From Boswellia sacra (taxonomy: Eukaryota > Streptophyta > Magnoliopsida > Sapindales > Burseraceae), in the NCBI GenBank assembly GCA_013180625.2, contig SNVD02008873.1, positions 124,001 through 188,000 on the forward strand: a stretch of 64,000 bases of DNA, given 5' to 3'. The position numbers and the translations under genes were made by a program. Shown here one piece after another: positions 52,571 to 62,952 of the stretch (within the stretch, counting starts at the first letter, position 1; each line of letters starts with the position of its first letter). The notes beneath the pieces were generated by a model. It was given only the letters and a program-made list of their open reading frames with translations, ran no database searches and was not told where the DNA came from.

Positions 52571-53595
52571 GGATTGATTTTTCCTGGTCAAGTGGTGGAT
52601 ATGGTACTCTGTGACTTTTAAAGTCGATTTTTTAGTTTCCTAAAAACTGTTGCTCACCTTACATTCATTTTCTTTTCTTCTATCTCATTTCTTCATATGG
52701 ATACCATTCTCTCAAATCTGCACAGACATTTTCCCTCTCTTCCTCAAAATTATTTGCTTAAAATTTACAAAGCTCGCACAGAAAGACTAAGGATGCTGAT
52801 GCCCAAGGGTATTCCTGTCATTTTAAGATGATTAAATGAAGTCAAGGTTTGATTTTCTTTGAATTTTCAAATGATCTTGTTTCTCACATGCCGGGTTTGG
52901 GAAAAAGCTCTTACGCCAAAAAGCGAAGAGCGAAAATGTTACAAGTTTGTCATAAATATGCAAGATGAACTTGTAACCAGCGTTGCCACTTCTTGGGATA
53001 TTTGTCTAACAATCGAGACGATAAGTTACAATTCATCAAGAATGGACTAAGTAGGAAGCCTTTAGATAATATCCAATTGACTATTGAGACACATTCTTGT
53101 GGAATTGTGCAGCGTGAAATTTCGAAACTATGGACACAATTTCGAGAAGAGTAAGCACATTACAGTCTTAGGAATATGACTCAAAACGACCTTGTTTACC
53201 AGTTTATAAGAAAACTAGACGGGAAGCATATCCCCAAGTCATAGAAGGTGTTTAAGTCATTTCTGGATGTAAAACCAGAGGAAGATGTGAGCCACAGTAA
53301 CAACTAGCTATACATATACATGTGTGCTATCATTTTTGAATTTTGATGCCTTATAGCTGTCATTTTTGAATTTATATCTTTCGGTTGACTTGTGCATTTC
53401 TTATTTCTATCATTTTTTTAAATTTCTATGCTTTATTGTCAAACTTTTTCAACAAACAGTCGAGCTATCTATATAGATGTCATCATTAGAATACCTTTTT
53501 GCACTCCATAAATATGACATCCTTTGTTCTTTATTTCACATACATAGTTAGAGAGTTGCATATACATAGAGAGAACCTCAAAACGTCAAATCTAA
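52571..53595 (+). other. Gypsy post-pol region with cryptic coding segment
   Basis: No env-like protein was recognised. A 72-codon frame from 52936 to the stop at 53152-53154, with one internal TGA, reads MLQVCHKYAR, stop, TCNQRCHFLGYLSNNRDDK, then LQFIKNGLSRKPLDNIQLTI. The Cys/His spacing (CH...C...CH) could be a metal-binding remnant. It may be part of a captured host transcript or an element-specific extra ORF. Confidence 0.35.
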
Positions 53596-54180
53596 AAGAT
53601 ATGTGTATTCTACGGATCTCGACCTAGAAACAATGAAGAGTTTGTAGCAGTAGCAGATTATCTTGGTAGGCTATTAGCTGAAAGAAAGATTCATGTGGTT
53701 TATGGGTCAGGTAGTCTCGGGTTAATGGGTCGTGTGTCAACAGCTGCACTCGTAGGAGGCAGTCAAATTTTAGATGTGATTCCTAAAGCTTTAGCTATAG
53801 AAAGCATCATTGGAACAACGATTGGGCAAGAGTTACAGGTCTCCGCTATGCATGAATGCATGGCATATATGCTTATCAATTTGGATGCCTTTATTGCTTT
53901 ACTAGGTGGCTTGGTACTCTCAACAGAATTTTTCAAATTACCTTTTGGGCTCAACTGAATCTCCATAAAAAATCCTAGAGGTTTGTTGAATGTTAAAAAT
54001 TTCTTTGATCCTTTGATACGTTTTGTTGATGCAGCTGTAGAATAGAATTTTATCCCTCATTCGGTGCGACAGATTCTTGTTTTTGCCACTATTGTTAGTG
54101 AATTACTTGACAAATTACAAGCAGTCGAGTGTGAACCTTACCTAGTTATAACTCAAATTAATTGGTCAAGCGGATAAAAC
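53596..54180 (+). pseudogene. LOG-like: Intronless LOG (cytokinin-activating enzyme) copy captured in the retrotransposon
   Basis: LOG enzymes cut ribose phosphate from cytokinin nucleotides to release active cytokinin. The copy reads KICVFYGSRPRNNEEFVAVA, VVYGSGSLGLMG, GGSQILDVIPKALAIESIIG and DAFIALLGG, all in LOG order. The family pattern has CVFCGS, YGGGSIGLMG and PGGxGTxxE, so Cys is Tyr and the phosphoribohydrolase motif is damaged. A one-base loss near the PGG-GT motif shifts the frame; another indel near 53980 restores it (GLLNVKNFFDPLIRFVDAAV), followed by a stop. Host LOG genes have several introns, and none is present here, so this is a reverse-transcribed copy. It lies between pol and the 3' LTR. 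Confidence 0.8.
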
Positions 54181-55520
54181 AAAAAGTGTAAATTGGATCT
54201 GAATCTCCGTTTGTAATTTTTCTTTTATTTTATTTGTAACATTTTATTTTACGTGTCTTTTAGGTCATCTCTTTTGAATAACTAAAGCTTCAGGTAATGT
54301 CTCATATACTTTATCTCTCTACATTTAAATATTGAGGGCAATGTTTAATTAGGTTAGGGGGAAGGATAACAGACATAAATGTGTCTTATATTTTCTTCTT
54401 CTAAAAAAAAAAGCGAGTTAGTAATTAGAATCAGAGTGCGATGTAAGAAGTTCAAATCCTCTTGATACGCATTCTGGGTCTGGAATGGTAAAGTAAAGAG
54501 GGCCATTTTGAACTCTTGAAACCCATTCCAATTTGTCATTTTGTTTTGATTTTGTACTTTTGAATACTCATTCTAGCTAACATAATATTATTTAGTTTTG
54601 ATTTTTGATTTTATGACGAGAATGTCTTATTCACTTCACTTTGAATTATTCAAATCTATGAACTCTCACAACCTTATCATTTAATAAACCGCTTATTCAT
54701 GTACTCATTGAGCAAGTATTCATTAACCTTTCTTCGCACACACACACACTTTGATGTATGATTATGGGTTGCAAAATGAAATGTTGCAATATTTGAGTTC
54801 TTGTGTTTTGTTTAGGATAAAAACAAAAGGAAGGGGAAAGTAAAAAAAAAAACAGAGAGAGAAATAGAGAGAGAGAGAGAGAGAGAAAGAAGTGAAAGAA
54901 AAAAAAGCAATTGTGGATAAGTTTGGTCTCATAGCCTCTTTAATTCGAGCAATTAAGTCTGGGGGTGCATCAACACCTAATACCCTAAGACCAACTGGTT
55001 TGGGAGCTATTGACCCAACGCTCGTTACATGGATTAAGGAGCAAGCTTAATGGGATTGAACATTGCACTTTCCACGAGTTTTTAAGGAAAAATAAAGTAT
55101 CGACAACTTGAGTCATTAAGCTCGTAGGGGTATCTTAACACTTAATGCCCTAAGACCAACTAGTCTGGGAGTCATTAGCCTAAGGCTCTCTACATGGGTA
55201 AAGATGCATTGTTTCAAATATATATATAATAATGAATGAATGCCCCTTGCTTAAGGATGTTAGCCTTAACAAATATTAGAACCGACATGGCTTATTTCTA
55301 AAAAGTATCATAGTCATGTGTCGACTGAGCACAAAAAAAGGTTTGTTACATTTTGACTGAAGGGTACACGAGATTTAAAAAAAAGAAAAAAATCGTTTGA
55401 GAATTTGTTTATTTGGATAAGAATCAAAGAAAGTGCAATAATAGTCACCTTGGATGTAAAATTCTATAAATAACTTCTAAATAATAACGCTTTAATTGCT
55501 AGGGACTAGCAATAAGCTAG
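54181..55520. other. Gypsy 3' untranslated region
   Basis: Non-coding. It contains TTGAGGGCAATGTTTAATTA followed by a G-rich tract (54333-54364), a combination often seen downstream of pol in Athila/Tat-type elements. A GA microsatellite lies at 54857-54890. Two related blocks, 54943-55031 and 55111-55198, share CCCTAAGACCAACT and CTACATGG words. Confidence 0.6.
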
Positions 55521-55530
55521 TTTGGGGGTA
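55521..55530 (+). other. Polypurine tract
   Basis: TTTGGGGGTA lies directly before the 3' LTR start TGATGAATGC and is the likely plus-strand primer. Confidence 0.6.
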
Positions 55531-57059
55531 TGATGAATGCTTTAATATGTATGCTTAATAAGAGTTTAATTCATCATATTGCATTAATAGTGTTATTAAA
55601 TTTCTCAACTTAGCATATTTATAGTTTTTGCATCTTTTGAATTAACTTCATTTTAATTTTGGTTTTTGTTATAGGTTCGGTAAAATGGGCATAACTGTTT
55701 ATTTATAGATCAGAATGGTACAAATCTTGATTTGTTAGAAATTTGATTAGATTATCTACAAGATCATATTTTATAAGCATCATGAAATTCGGGCTCTTAG
55801 TGGACCGAAAATGGGCTTGAAGTGAACCCATCTGTAGTTTGAGCCCAGTCTGACTATGCCTCCGTATTTTGACCATATCTCTTGATATACGTATCCAAAT
55901 CACATGAATCAAGATGTTCTAGAAAGCTGAGAGAAATATCTGTAACTTTCATGAAGACATGTGATCAAAATTCTAAATAATTCGATGCTGAAATCGGTAG
56001 TCAAAGTCGATGCACATGATGATCCAAATTGTCAACAAGATATTTTACAATTGTCCGTTTGTAAGTTGACAAGTTTGCCCCTGAATGTATCTATAAATAG
56101 AGGTGCATTGTGATCCATAAGGGAATCTTGGCTTTGGTTGGGATCTCTTGTTATTGTGTTTTCCTCTTGTGTTTTGTTCTCTTAATGTTATTAATAAGTC
56201 TTTTTTTTTTGCAATTTATTTTCTTTCTTGCTTAATGTTTCACTAAATTCTCTCTTGCTAAGGTGAAAGGGTGAAACCCTTGATATGAGAATAATGATTT
56301 TTTAACCTTTTGATATGTTTTTAATGATCATAATCTTTTGTTATTTATTTTATATGATTTATATTTATTTTCTTAATCAATCTTGACACCACTCGTAAAT
56401 TGGAGGTCTTGATCCATTGTAGACAATCCTTGGCACATCAAATGCTTAGATCTTTTCTAGATATCGTATGGTTCTTCCTTACCTACAAGTCTATTTAGGA
56501 ACTTTGATTTGTTGTAGACATATGGTGATTAACACATTGGATATTTGAACCCATTTACAATAAGTGATATAAATATTGGTAGCGAAACAAATATAATTCA
56601 TATAACTAAAATAGGCTTTCCGGTTGAAACCTCCCTGATATGTGGATACCAATTGAGTTATAACTAGGTTGTCTATTCTTATTTGATATATCAATGGCGG
56701 ATCCCCTAACTTTAGCTTTCATCAATATTGTGTTAATTCCTTTTACTTGTGTATTTTAAGTATTCTTAGTTTATGAACTTTTTTTCATTCGCTATGGTAG
56801 GTTTTACCTCCTATTGTTATGGATGGTTTTACCACCTTTTGTTTTTGTTTTACATTTGAATGGTTGGTAGTGCCGTCTACCATCTTTACTTATAGTTATT
56901 GATATTATCTGGTCATTTCTTTGAACTATTCATATCATATTTCTTGTTCTATAGTTTGTACCGCTAAATCCTCTTCCTTGTAGATCGACCCCGGTCTTGC
57001 TGGGTTTATTAATTCAACACTCCTATACTTGGGAGATAATCCTATTTTTGGATGTATCA
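55531..57059 (+). repeat. 3' LTR of the gypsy element
   Basis: 1529 bp, ending GATGTATCA, followed by the CTGAA duplication at 57060-57064. The many base differences from the 5' LTR point to an old insertion. Confidence 0.92.
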
Positions 57060-57064
57060 CTGAA

Positions 57065-58490
57065 TACAGACAATACTCATCTATAAACGATGATATGGTT
57101 CACTTGTCTCACAATAGCAATACAAAGCTAGGGGTGGTTGAGGTTGACAGTGACTCACCTAATGAGAATGTCCACATCATTGGATCATGACCTATTGTGT
57201 ACTAGTTGGAGAAGGTTTACACCAGCAGAGTGTGTAGAAAAGCACAATACCTATTGAGTCTATATACCAATCCTGACCAACAGGTGAAAAGGTAGTCATC
57301 ACAGGATGTCCCAATTATTGTCTCACCTTCCTCTTATGACTAGTAGTCCCTCATCAATTTGCATTTTGAGTTATGCTATGATGGATGGTGTGTTGTCGAT
57401 CATGTTTGGATCCAGCTTAGACAAGGTTATTTTGGAAATTGGAGTAGCCTTTTTTTCTGACATTACTCATTGTGGTTCGTGGCTAGGCGATGATGTGAGT
57501 TTCTTTTTACCTTCATGCACAACATACCCATGATTTTAAGTTATACATTACTAACAAAATTGATATGTTCTTTGCAACACATCAACTCGTTTGTGTATTT
57601 CTTATGTTGCAAACGGAGACATAGTTCTGGGGAGATACCGCAGCGATTCACTTGCCATGATCATGGCTACTTTGTAAGTATTTCAATATTAGTTCACATT
57701 TAAATTCGTTGCTATGCTTTTACCCCATAAGACTAATCATGTTTAAAACTATATGAATAGTTTTGATTGGCTAGTACCTATAAGAGGTACAAAGACAACT
57801 TGGATAACATCGCGTGGAAGACGTTGTTGTTCCAGTATACAGACAGGATCAATATAGGCCAGACCAAAATATAGGCTGACCTCGATGTTGTGAGTCATAG
57901 TACTATCTCTTCTAATTTTATGGCTTTCACGTCATTGTTTACATCATCACTAATGCATATCCGATTCCTTCTTATAGGTTTATGCCCCCATCAATGTCAA
58001 GGGTCAACATTGGGTCTTAGCTCGGATTGCATTTAAAGACAGGGAGGTCGTTATCTATGACTCCTACATACCTCTAGACCCAGCAAACCACGGCAAAGTT
58101 GCTGGACTTTTACAAACCTTTGTCGATCATGATATTGTGCCTTATACAGAAGGCCTAGTTCTTCCTCAATCATGCTGATATCTCCCACAATACCAGCCCA
58201 TTTTCCATCTTTCGTGTTAAAGAGGATGTCCCTCAGCAGCCTGAAAGAAGGAGAGCATATGGCATTTATTGTGTGACATATGCTGAGCTTTTAAGTTCTG
58301 GAGTGGGGGTAGACGTCATAGTAGAGGTGGATGAGGCGACACTAAGGAAGCAGCTGGCGATGAAGATTTGGCATATGGGAGGAATGGATCACACATCGGC
58401 ATTCTCGAAGTATTCGTTGGAAGCGAGACCACAAGTGTTGGATTTTGTATGGTTTGTTATGGTGTACATTTGTGATTTATATTTTGATTA
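57065..58490 (+). pseudogene. Ulp1-like cysteine protease part of the MULE gene, catalytic Cys lost
   Basis: 3' continuation of the DUF1985 gene. Pieces at 57400-57660 resemble the region before the protease core (GVAFFSDITHCGSWLGDD, HINSFVYFL) and appear separated by introns. The core follows: VYAPINVKGQHWVLARIAF with catalytic His at 58008-58010 and YDSYIPLD with Asp at 58059-58061. It ends RRAYGIYCVTYAELLSSG where the family has DCG: the nucleophile Cys is Tyr (codon 58258-58260, TGT to TAT). Family enzymes cleave ubiquitin-like proteins such as SUMO. This copy cannot, and it also contains stops. Confidence 0.75.
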
Positions 58491-58850
58491 GTTTATTAGT
58501 TCACGCTGGTCTTGTTGATATTGTTAGTTAGCTGGGTTATTAGTTTGTTAGATCATTTTGATATGTACAGTTTATACTTCATGTTTTTCTTTATACTGTT
58601 GGTCTTGATTATAAGTTATAAATAATGTAGTTTTGTTTAGTTATTGTAGTGGCACAATTCACATATGTATATAAGCTTTATAATAAAGTAATATATACAT
58701 AGCAATACTTGCATGACAACAAAAAGTTTTATTACAAGAATTCCATGACAACAAAAAGTTTTATTACAAGGCTAAACTATGCAGTTTAACAAAACAGATT
58801 TGTGTGAACTATACGAACGCTATAACTAAAAAACTGGCAAACTATGCGAC
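58491..58850. other. Spacer between convergent MULE genes
   Basis: AT-rich region separating the 3' ends of the Ulp1-like gene (plus) and the transposase (minus). A near-duplicate TTGCATGACAACAAAAAGTT / TTCCATGACAACAAAAAGTT occurs at 58709-58760. Confidence 0.5.
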
Positions 58851-61490
58851 ATTGGACAATCTTGCTTCGTCTACAGCTGATGGTCAGTGAAGGGGTATAA
58901 GATTCTGACATGTCTACATGTTATGACCTTTATAGTTATAATGATCGTATGTACGTTGTCTAACCGCCTCACCTGTAGAAGGTATGCTCTACAAATATCA
59001 GTTTTCAGCCAGTTATCAAGTGATCGACGGGAGTAAAACCTCTGTCCTGACCTTATCCTATACCACCCGATCCCTGCTTATCCCTACTGGAATCACTGGT
59101 AAGGCATATGCAAGTATCAAATGTTCATTTATATACATAGGACTACAATAAGACGTAATTGACTTGAGATTGGTATAACGACAGGTGGCGATGGCATGTG
59201 AATATGGAATCTTATCCAAGTCAAACACCTTATAGTAACATGTTCATGCATTCAGGTCCACAACATTGACCCTATTACCGAAATAAACCTAGAATATATG
59301 CCTACTAATCGGAGCCACCCAAAGTCCATCTGATTCATCTTTTTCACTTTTCAATAAGTCTTTTGTCCACTTGGGTTATCGTGGAGTTTACAACTATAGT
59401 CATTTTCTTATGGAACCACTCCTACAATACTTGTTGAAAATCGAAAATGACAACATTTGTTGATATCCGAAACAAATAGGTTATTGAATGACATAGTTTT
59501 AAGTAACATACCTGATAGTAGAACTCACAAATCAGAGTTATGCCTAATGATTTTGCTTTTTTCATTTTGTTTTTCATTGACTTAGTAATATTTATGGTCA
59601 TAATATTGAACCTATGATCGGGAAAGTGACATCGTGCACATTTACGAACATTTGCTTGCTCTAAATAGTCGGTGACCCTTACATTGATGCCTTTAACTTG
59701 CTCAAAAAATCGATTGAACTCAATTTCTTGGTAAGCTTTGGCTACATTGATAAAAGAGACTAAGAACTTTTCCTTCAACCTCACCTTTAGGTTACATTCT
59801 AGATGATGCATATAAATCCCAAACAGAGCATTTGGAAATATGGTAGATACTGCTTTCTCGATGCTTTTGTAGTGATCTAAGATGATAACAAGATTTGGGA
59901 TGTGTCTAATAATACCATAGAGCCTCTACACGAACCAATACCATGACTCATAATTCTCAAAATGACCTAATGCAATGGTTAGAGGGAATATTTTGTTGTT
60001 GCGATCCCTGTGCCATGAAAATTGTGCATCGATATTTCCTCGTCAAAAAAGTGCCATCAACAATAACAACAGGTCTAATCAACCTCATATATCTAGAAAT
60101 CGATGCCCCGAATGCCATAAAGAAATATTTGAAGTGATTATCATGATCAACCTCAAATGCAGTCACTATACCTGGATTTGTTGATTTAACTAGGTAGCAG
60201 TAAGAAGGTAAAAGAGCAAATGACTCTTTAGTAGTTCCATGAAGTTGGTTTAAAGAGGCCTCTTTTGCCCTCCACGCCTTTTGATAACTAATTGTAATGT
60301 GCTAGTCTTTTTAAACATCCTTAATTATTTTGGTAGGTCGATATATTCTTTAGGCATTGACAAACTTCTCTTTAATATGAGCCCCAAGTAGCTCTACACT
60401 TCCTTGCTTATGGTTTGGATGTAAGCCCGCACATTCACATGTGTGTATGTTGTTGAAAACCTTCACTTGGAAGAATTCAGTGTCTTTAACCTTTGTTGCT
60501 CTCAAATGTCATTTGCAAGTTTCCTCATGACAATCCACTTCAAACCTGGCTTTAGTTGATTTAGTTGCCTTAACTCAAAGTTGTGTCACAATGTCGAGTT
60601 CGCCACCTTGGGTCGGAGTTTTGTCTCGTCTGAAAATATATGACCCATCTGAACTTCACCATTGTCAATTTCACGCGTGTTGGGCAGAACAAGTGTTATG
60701 GATGGTGGTATTTAAGGGATGAACCTAGACACATCCTTCACTCTTTCTAAGATCGAATCATTAACAATATGGTTATGTTGAATAAGTTGGTCTTGTTCTA
60801 AATGCAAATCCGCCTCATCATTGTCATCACCATCACTTCCACCCTGCCAGTGAACATGTGTACCCTCATTTGCACCATCATCATTTTCATTGTCATTCTA
60901 GTAACTGTCTTTTACTCTTGACACCTCCTTTAATGCTTCCACTTTGATGCTGTCGAGGTCATGATCATCATCATTTGTAACTCGATACTGCAACAGCCAA
61001 TACAACCAAGAACATCAACTCCTTCAAAAAATCCTCTTACGTTACCATCGCCCCCGACATTACCTCTAACACTACCATCACCATCATCTCCAACATTACC
61101 TCCAACATTACTATCACATCTAAACCAACCATCATTATCACCTCTAACATTCAAGGTTTTCACATTATTGTAAATAGGTTGTTGTTTTCTTTACTCAAAT
61201 GCCTTTCGATTTGATGTTTCAACGTGATTCGTTACATCAATATTTGCTGGTCTTAATGTTTGCCTTACATGCTGCTCAAATTCAACATATAACGCTGTGT
61301 ATTTGGACGAATGTTTCAAACTATCTTCAATAAGAAAACCATAGTCACACTTATTCTGGATTGGGAGAGGCATAGCACAACGAATGAGTTTAAACATGGT
61401 GCCCAATCTCAACTTTGTTCGACGGGCATCTAACCCAATCGTATCACATATCAATTGTAAAAACTCTTAGTAAGACATCTCTCTTGGCAA
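58850..61490 (-). pseudogene. MuDR-type (mudrA) transposase
   Basis: Minus-strand frames in order. From about 61480 to 61191: EFLQLICDTIGLDARRTKLR and MPLPIQNKCDYGFLIEDSLK. About 60560-60350: DCHEETCK, HLRATKVKDTEFFQVKVF and NNIHTCECAGLHPNHKQGSV (MuDR N-terminal domain). About 60166-59957: VTAFEVDHDNHFKYFFMAFG and PVVIVDGTFL with the first catalytic Asp at 60056-60058. About 59900-59422: LVIILDHYKSIEKAV with the second Asp at 59875-59877, and MHHLECNLKVRL. About 59230-59170: a SWIM zinc-finger relic, KIPYSHA, with Cys changed to Tyr. Stops (TGG to TGA, CAA to TAA) and shifts break it. It once catalysed MULE excision and insertion. Confidence 0.8.
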
Positions 61491-62231
61491 CCATAACGGG
61501 AAACCCTTTCTGCCTATATAAACATGCTTCCACTAGCTTACATCTCCCAATGTCTATCATAGAACAATGCAAACCCAATACTCCTCATCTATGCTGTCAA
61601 ACATGTCCAAAAATTAGTGAAAATACATTGAGAACAAAAAAAGCTTCAAAATAGGTCAGAATCGGGTAAACTATTGAACAATTCGATAGTTCAGTAGGCC
61701 ACTGTCGAACTATCTAATTAGTTTGACGAATCTTCAACAGTTCGATAGTTGGCTTCGATGGAAGTTCAATAGGAAGGTCACAGTTCGATGATAACAGTAA
61801 TTCGAATGATGGTTCAACGATTCGACATTCGAACTGTCGACATATCAAATTTCTTTGGAACTTGACATTTTCCAGACCTAGATTCGACAACTAGATGAGA
61901 AAACGCGATTTTCATACACCAAATTGCAAAAACTACCTGTATAACTCTAGTCCAACCATTATTCATCTATTTCTACACGTATGGGATGGATTTTTAGGTT
62001 CAAATCATGATAAAATGTTTAAGCAATGATTTGAAGCTTCGTTAGAGAGAAACATTACCTTTATGTCTTTCCAAAGCTTTTCAAATCCGATTGTTTACTT
62101 TTTTTTATGTTTAAGTTGTTGAATGCAATGTTCCTATTGTCGTATTTGAATATTTTTTTTTAATTTTGAGTCGTTTTAGGAGCTGGAAGAGTTAGAGAGA
62201 GAGTTACAGTGGCGGTTATATGCCACAAAAA
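61491..62231. other. MULE right subterminal region
   Basis: From about 61660 to 61880 it is dense in TTCGA, TCGAA and GTTCGA words, like the left subterminal region. No gene was recognised. Confidence 0.5.
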
Positions 62232-62325
62232 GTTATTGCATATAAGGGTATTTATGTAATTTTTTTGGGGTTAGTGGCTGTTGTGTTGAAAGTTTTTCGG
62301 AGTAAGGCTAAAATTGAAAGAGCCC
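62232..62325 (-). repeat. Right terminal inverted repeat of the MULE
   Basis: Inverted partner of 40782-40875. Confidence 0.65.
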
Positions 62326-62742
62326 CCAAAAGAGAGCCAAATCTTAAAATTCCCAAAAGTGAAGTATTATTGAGGTTTTCGTCACTAAAGGGTGGTCTTA
62401 ATTGATTTCCAGAAATGCAAGGTTGGTTATTAAAAAAAGAATGCAAAAGTTGTCTATGGTCAGACATTGCTCAAAACTTTTGGGTTGTTAGTGAGATGTT
62501 ACCTCCACGCTAAAAAGTGGATAGGGTTGTGATCATGTAATGGGCTCGAGAGTTCTGGTTACGGTATGGACACAGCGACAGCAACTATAATTACGCAACA
62601 GAAGTTGAACAGTTACTTAAAGTTACTCAACACTTCCAGAAGTAGCGAGAGAGAGAGAGAGAGAGAGAGAGGGACTTCTTCTAAGAGCTTTAATGTTAGC
62701 GTTTACTGCTTCACTCAATTCTTTCTGCCTCCTTTCATTTCG
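62326..62742 (+). promoter_or_regulatory. HY2: HY2 proximal promoter and 5' leader
   Basis: About 417 bases separate the MULE terminus from the chosen HY2 start. It contains a GA microsatellite at 62647-62671, probably in the leader. An in-frame ATG at 62566 would translate the microsatellite as SERERERERG, so I prefer the ATG at 62743. No convincing TATA box was assigned. Confidence 0.45.
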
Positions 62743-62952
62743 ATGTTAAGCTTTTGCTTAACGCTTCAAACTCCTCCATTGACAGCCACCTTCACTTCGG
62801 TCCTCTGTAATAACAACTGGTGGAGGAGGAGAAGGAGGAAGAAGCAGCCTCTTATACTTCTACAAGCATCTGCAGTTTCTTACCAGAAATTCATTAAATT
62901 TGCCCTTAATGAAACCAAACGCCACACTGTTTTGGTCCCTTCTCCGCTGCAG
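62743..62952 (+). CDS. HY2: Phytochromobilin synthase, first coding exon (partial gene)
   Basis: HY2 is a chloroplast ferredoxin-dependent bilin reductase that converts biliverdin IXa to phytochromobilin, the phytochrome chromophore. The exon encodes 70 codons from MLSFCLTLQTPPLTATFTSV to KFALNETKRHTVLVPSPLQ and ends at the donor CAG|GTACAAG (62953-62954). The first 40 or so residues are rich in Ser, Thr and Leu, with an Arg/Lys block (RRRRRKK), as in a plastid transit peptide. The following LQASAVSYQKFIKFALNETK and VPSPLQ match the start of HY2 as remembered from Arabidopsis (RVSAVSYKEF...PSHLQ). The catalytic core would lie in exons beyond the window. An upstream in-frame ATG at 62566 is the alternative start. 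Confidence 0.8.

Larger units (their letters stand above)
43582..57059 (+). mobile_element. Ty3/gypsy LTR retrotransposon (Athila/Tat-like), 13.5 kb, degenerate
   Basis: Complete in structure, decayed in sequence. It has a perfect 5-bp target duplication CTGAA, a 1659-bp 5' LTR and a 1529-bp 3' LTR, both TGATGAA...TCA. A mutated primer-binding site follows the 5' LTR, then degenerate gag, protease, RT, RNase H and integrase in gypsy order. Next come an unrecognised post-pol region, a captured LOG copy, a purine tract and the 3' LTR. A smaller LTR element has inserted in the protease region. Every coding region carries stops, so it cannot move by itself. Confidence 0.92.
40782..62325. mobile_element. 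Large decayed Mutator-like element (Ulp1-type MULE), host of nested insertions
   Basis: The left end (plus strand) is GAGCCTTTTTAATTTTAGCC and the right end (minus strand) is GGGCTCTTTCAATTTTAGCC, 16 of 20 identical. Similarity continues inward for roughly 90 bases. Inside are a plus-strand DUF1985/Ulp1-like gene and a minus-strand MuDR-type transposase gene, the content of the Ulp1-carrying (Kaonashi-type) MULEs. Both are decayed. About 13.5 kb is a gypsy insertion, leaving a MULE of about 8 kb. No 9-bp target duplication could be recognised at the proposed ends. Confidence 0.75.

Noticed and set aside
62566..62742. Upstream HY2 start giving a longer transit peptide
   Set aside because: It would translate a GA microsatellite; the ATG at 62743 gives a normal HY2 length for this exon.
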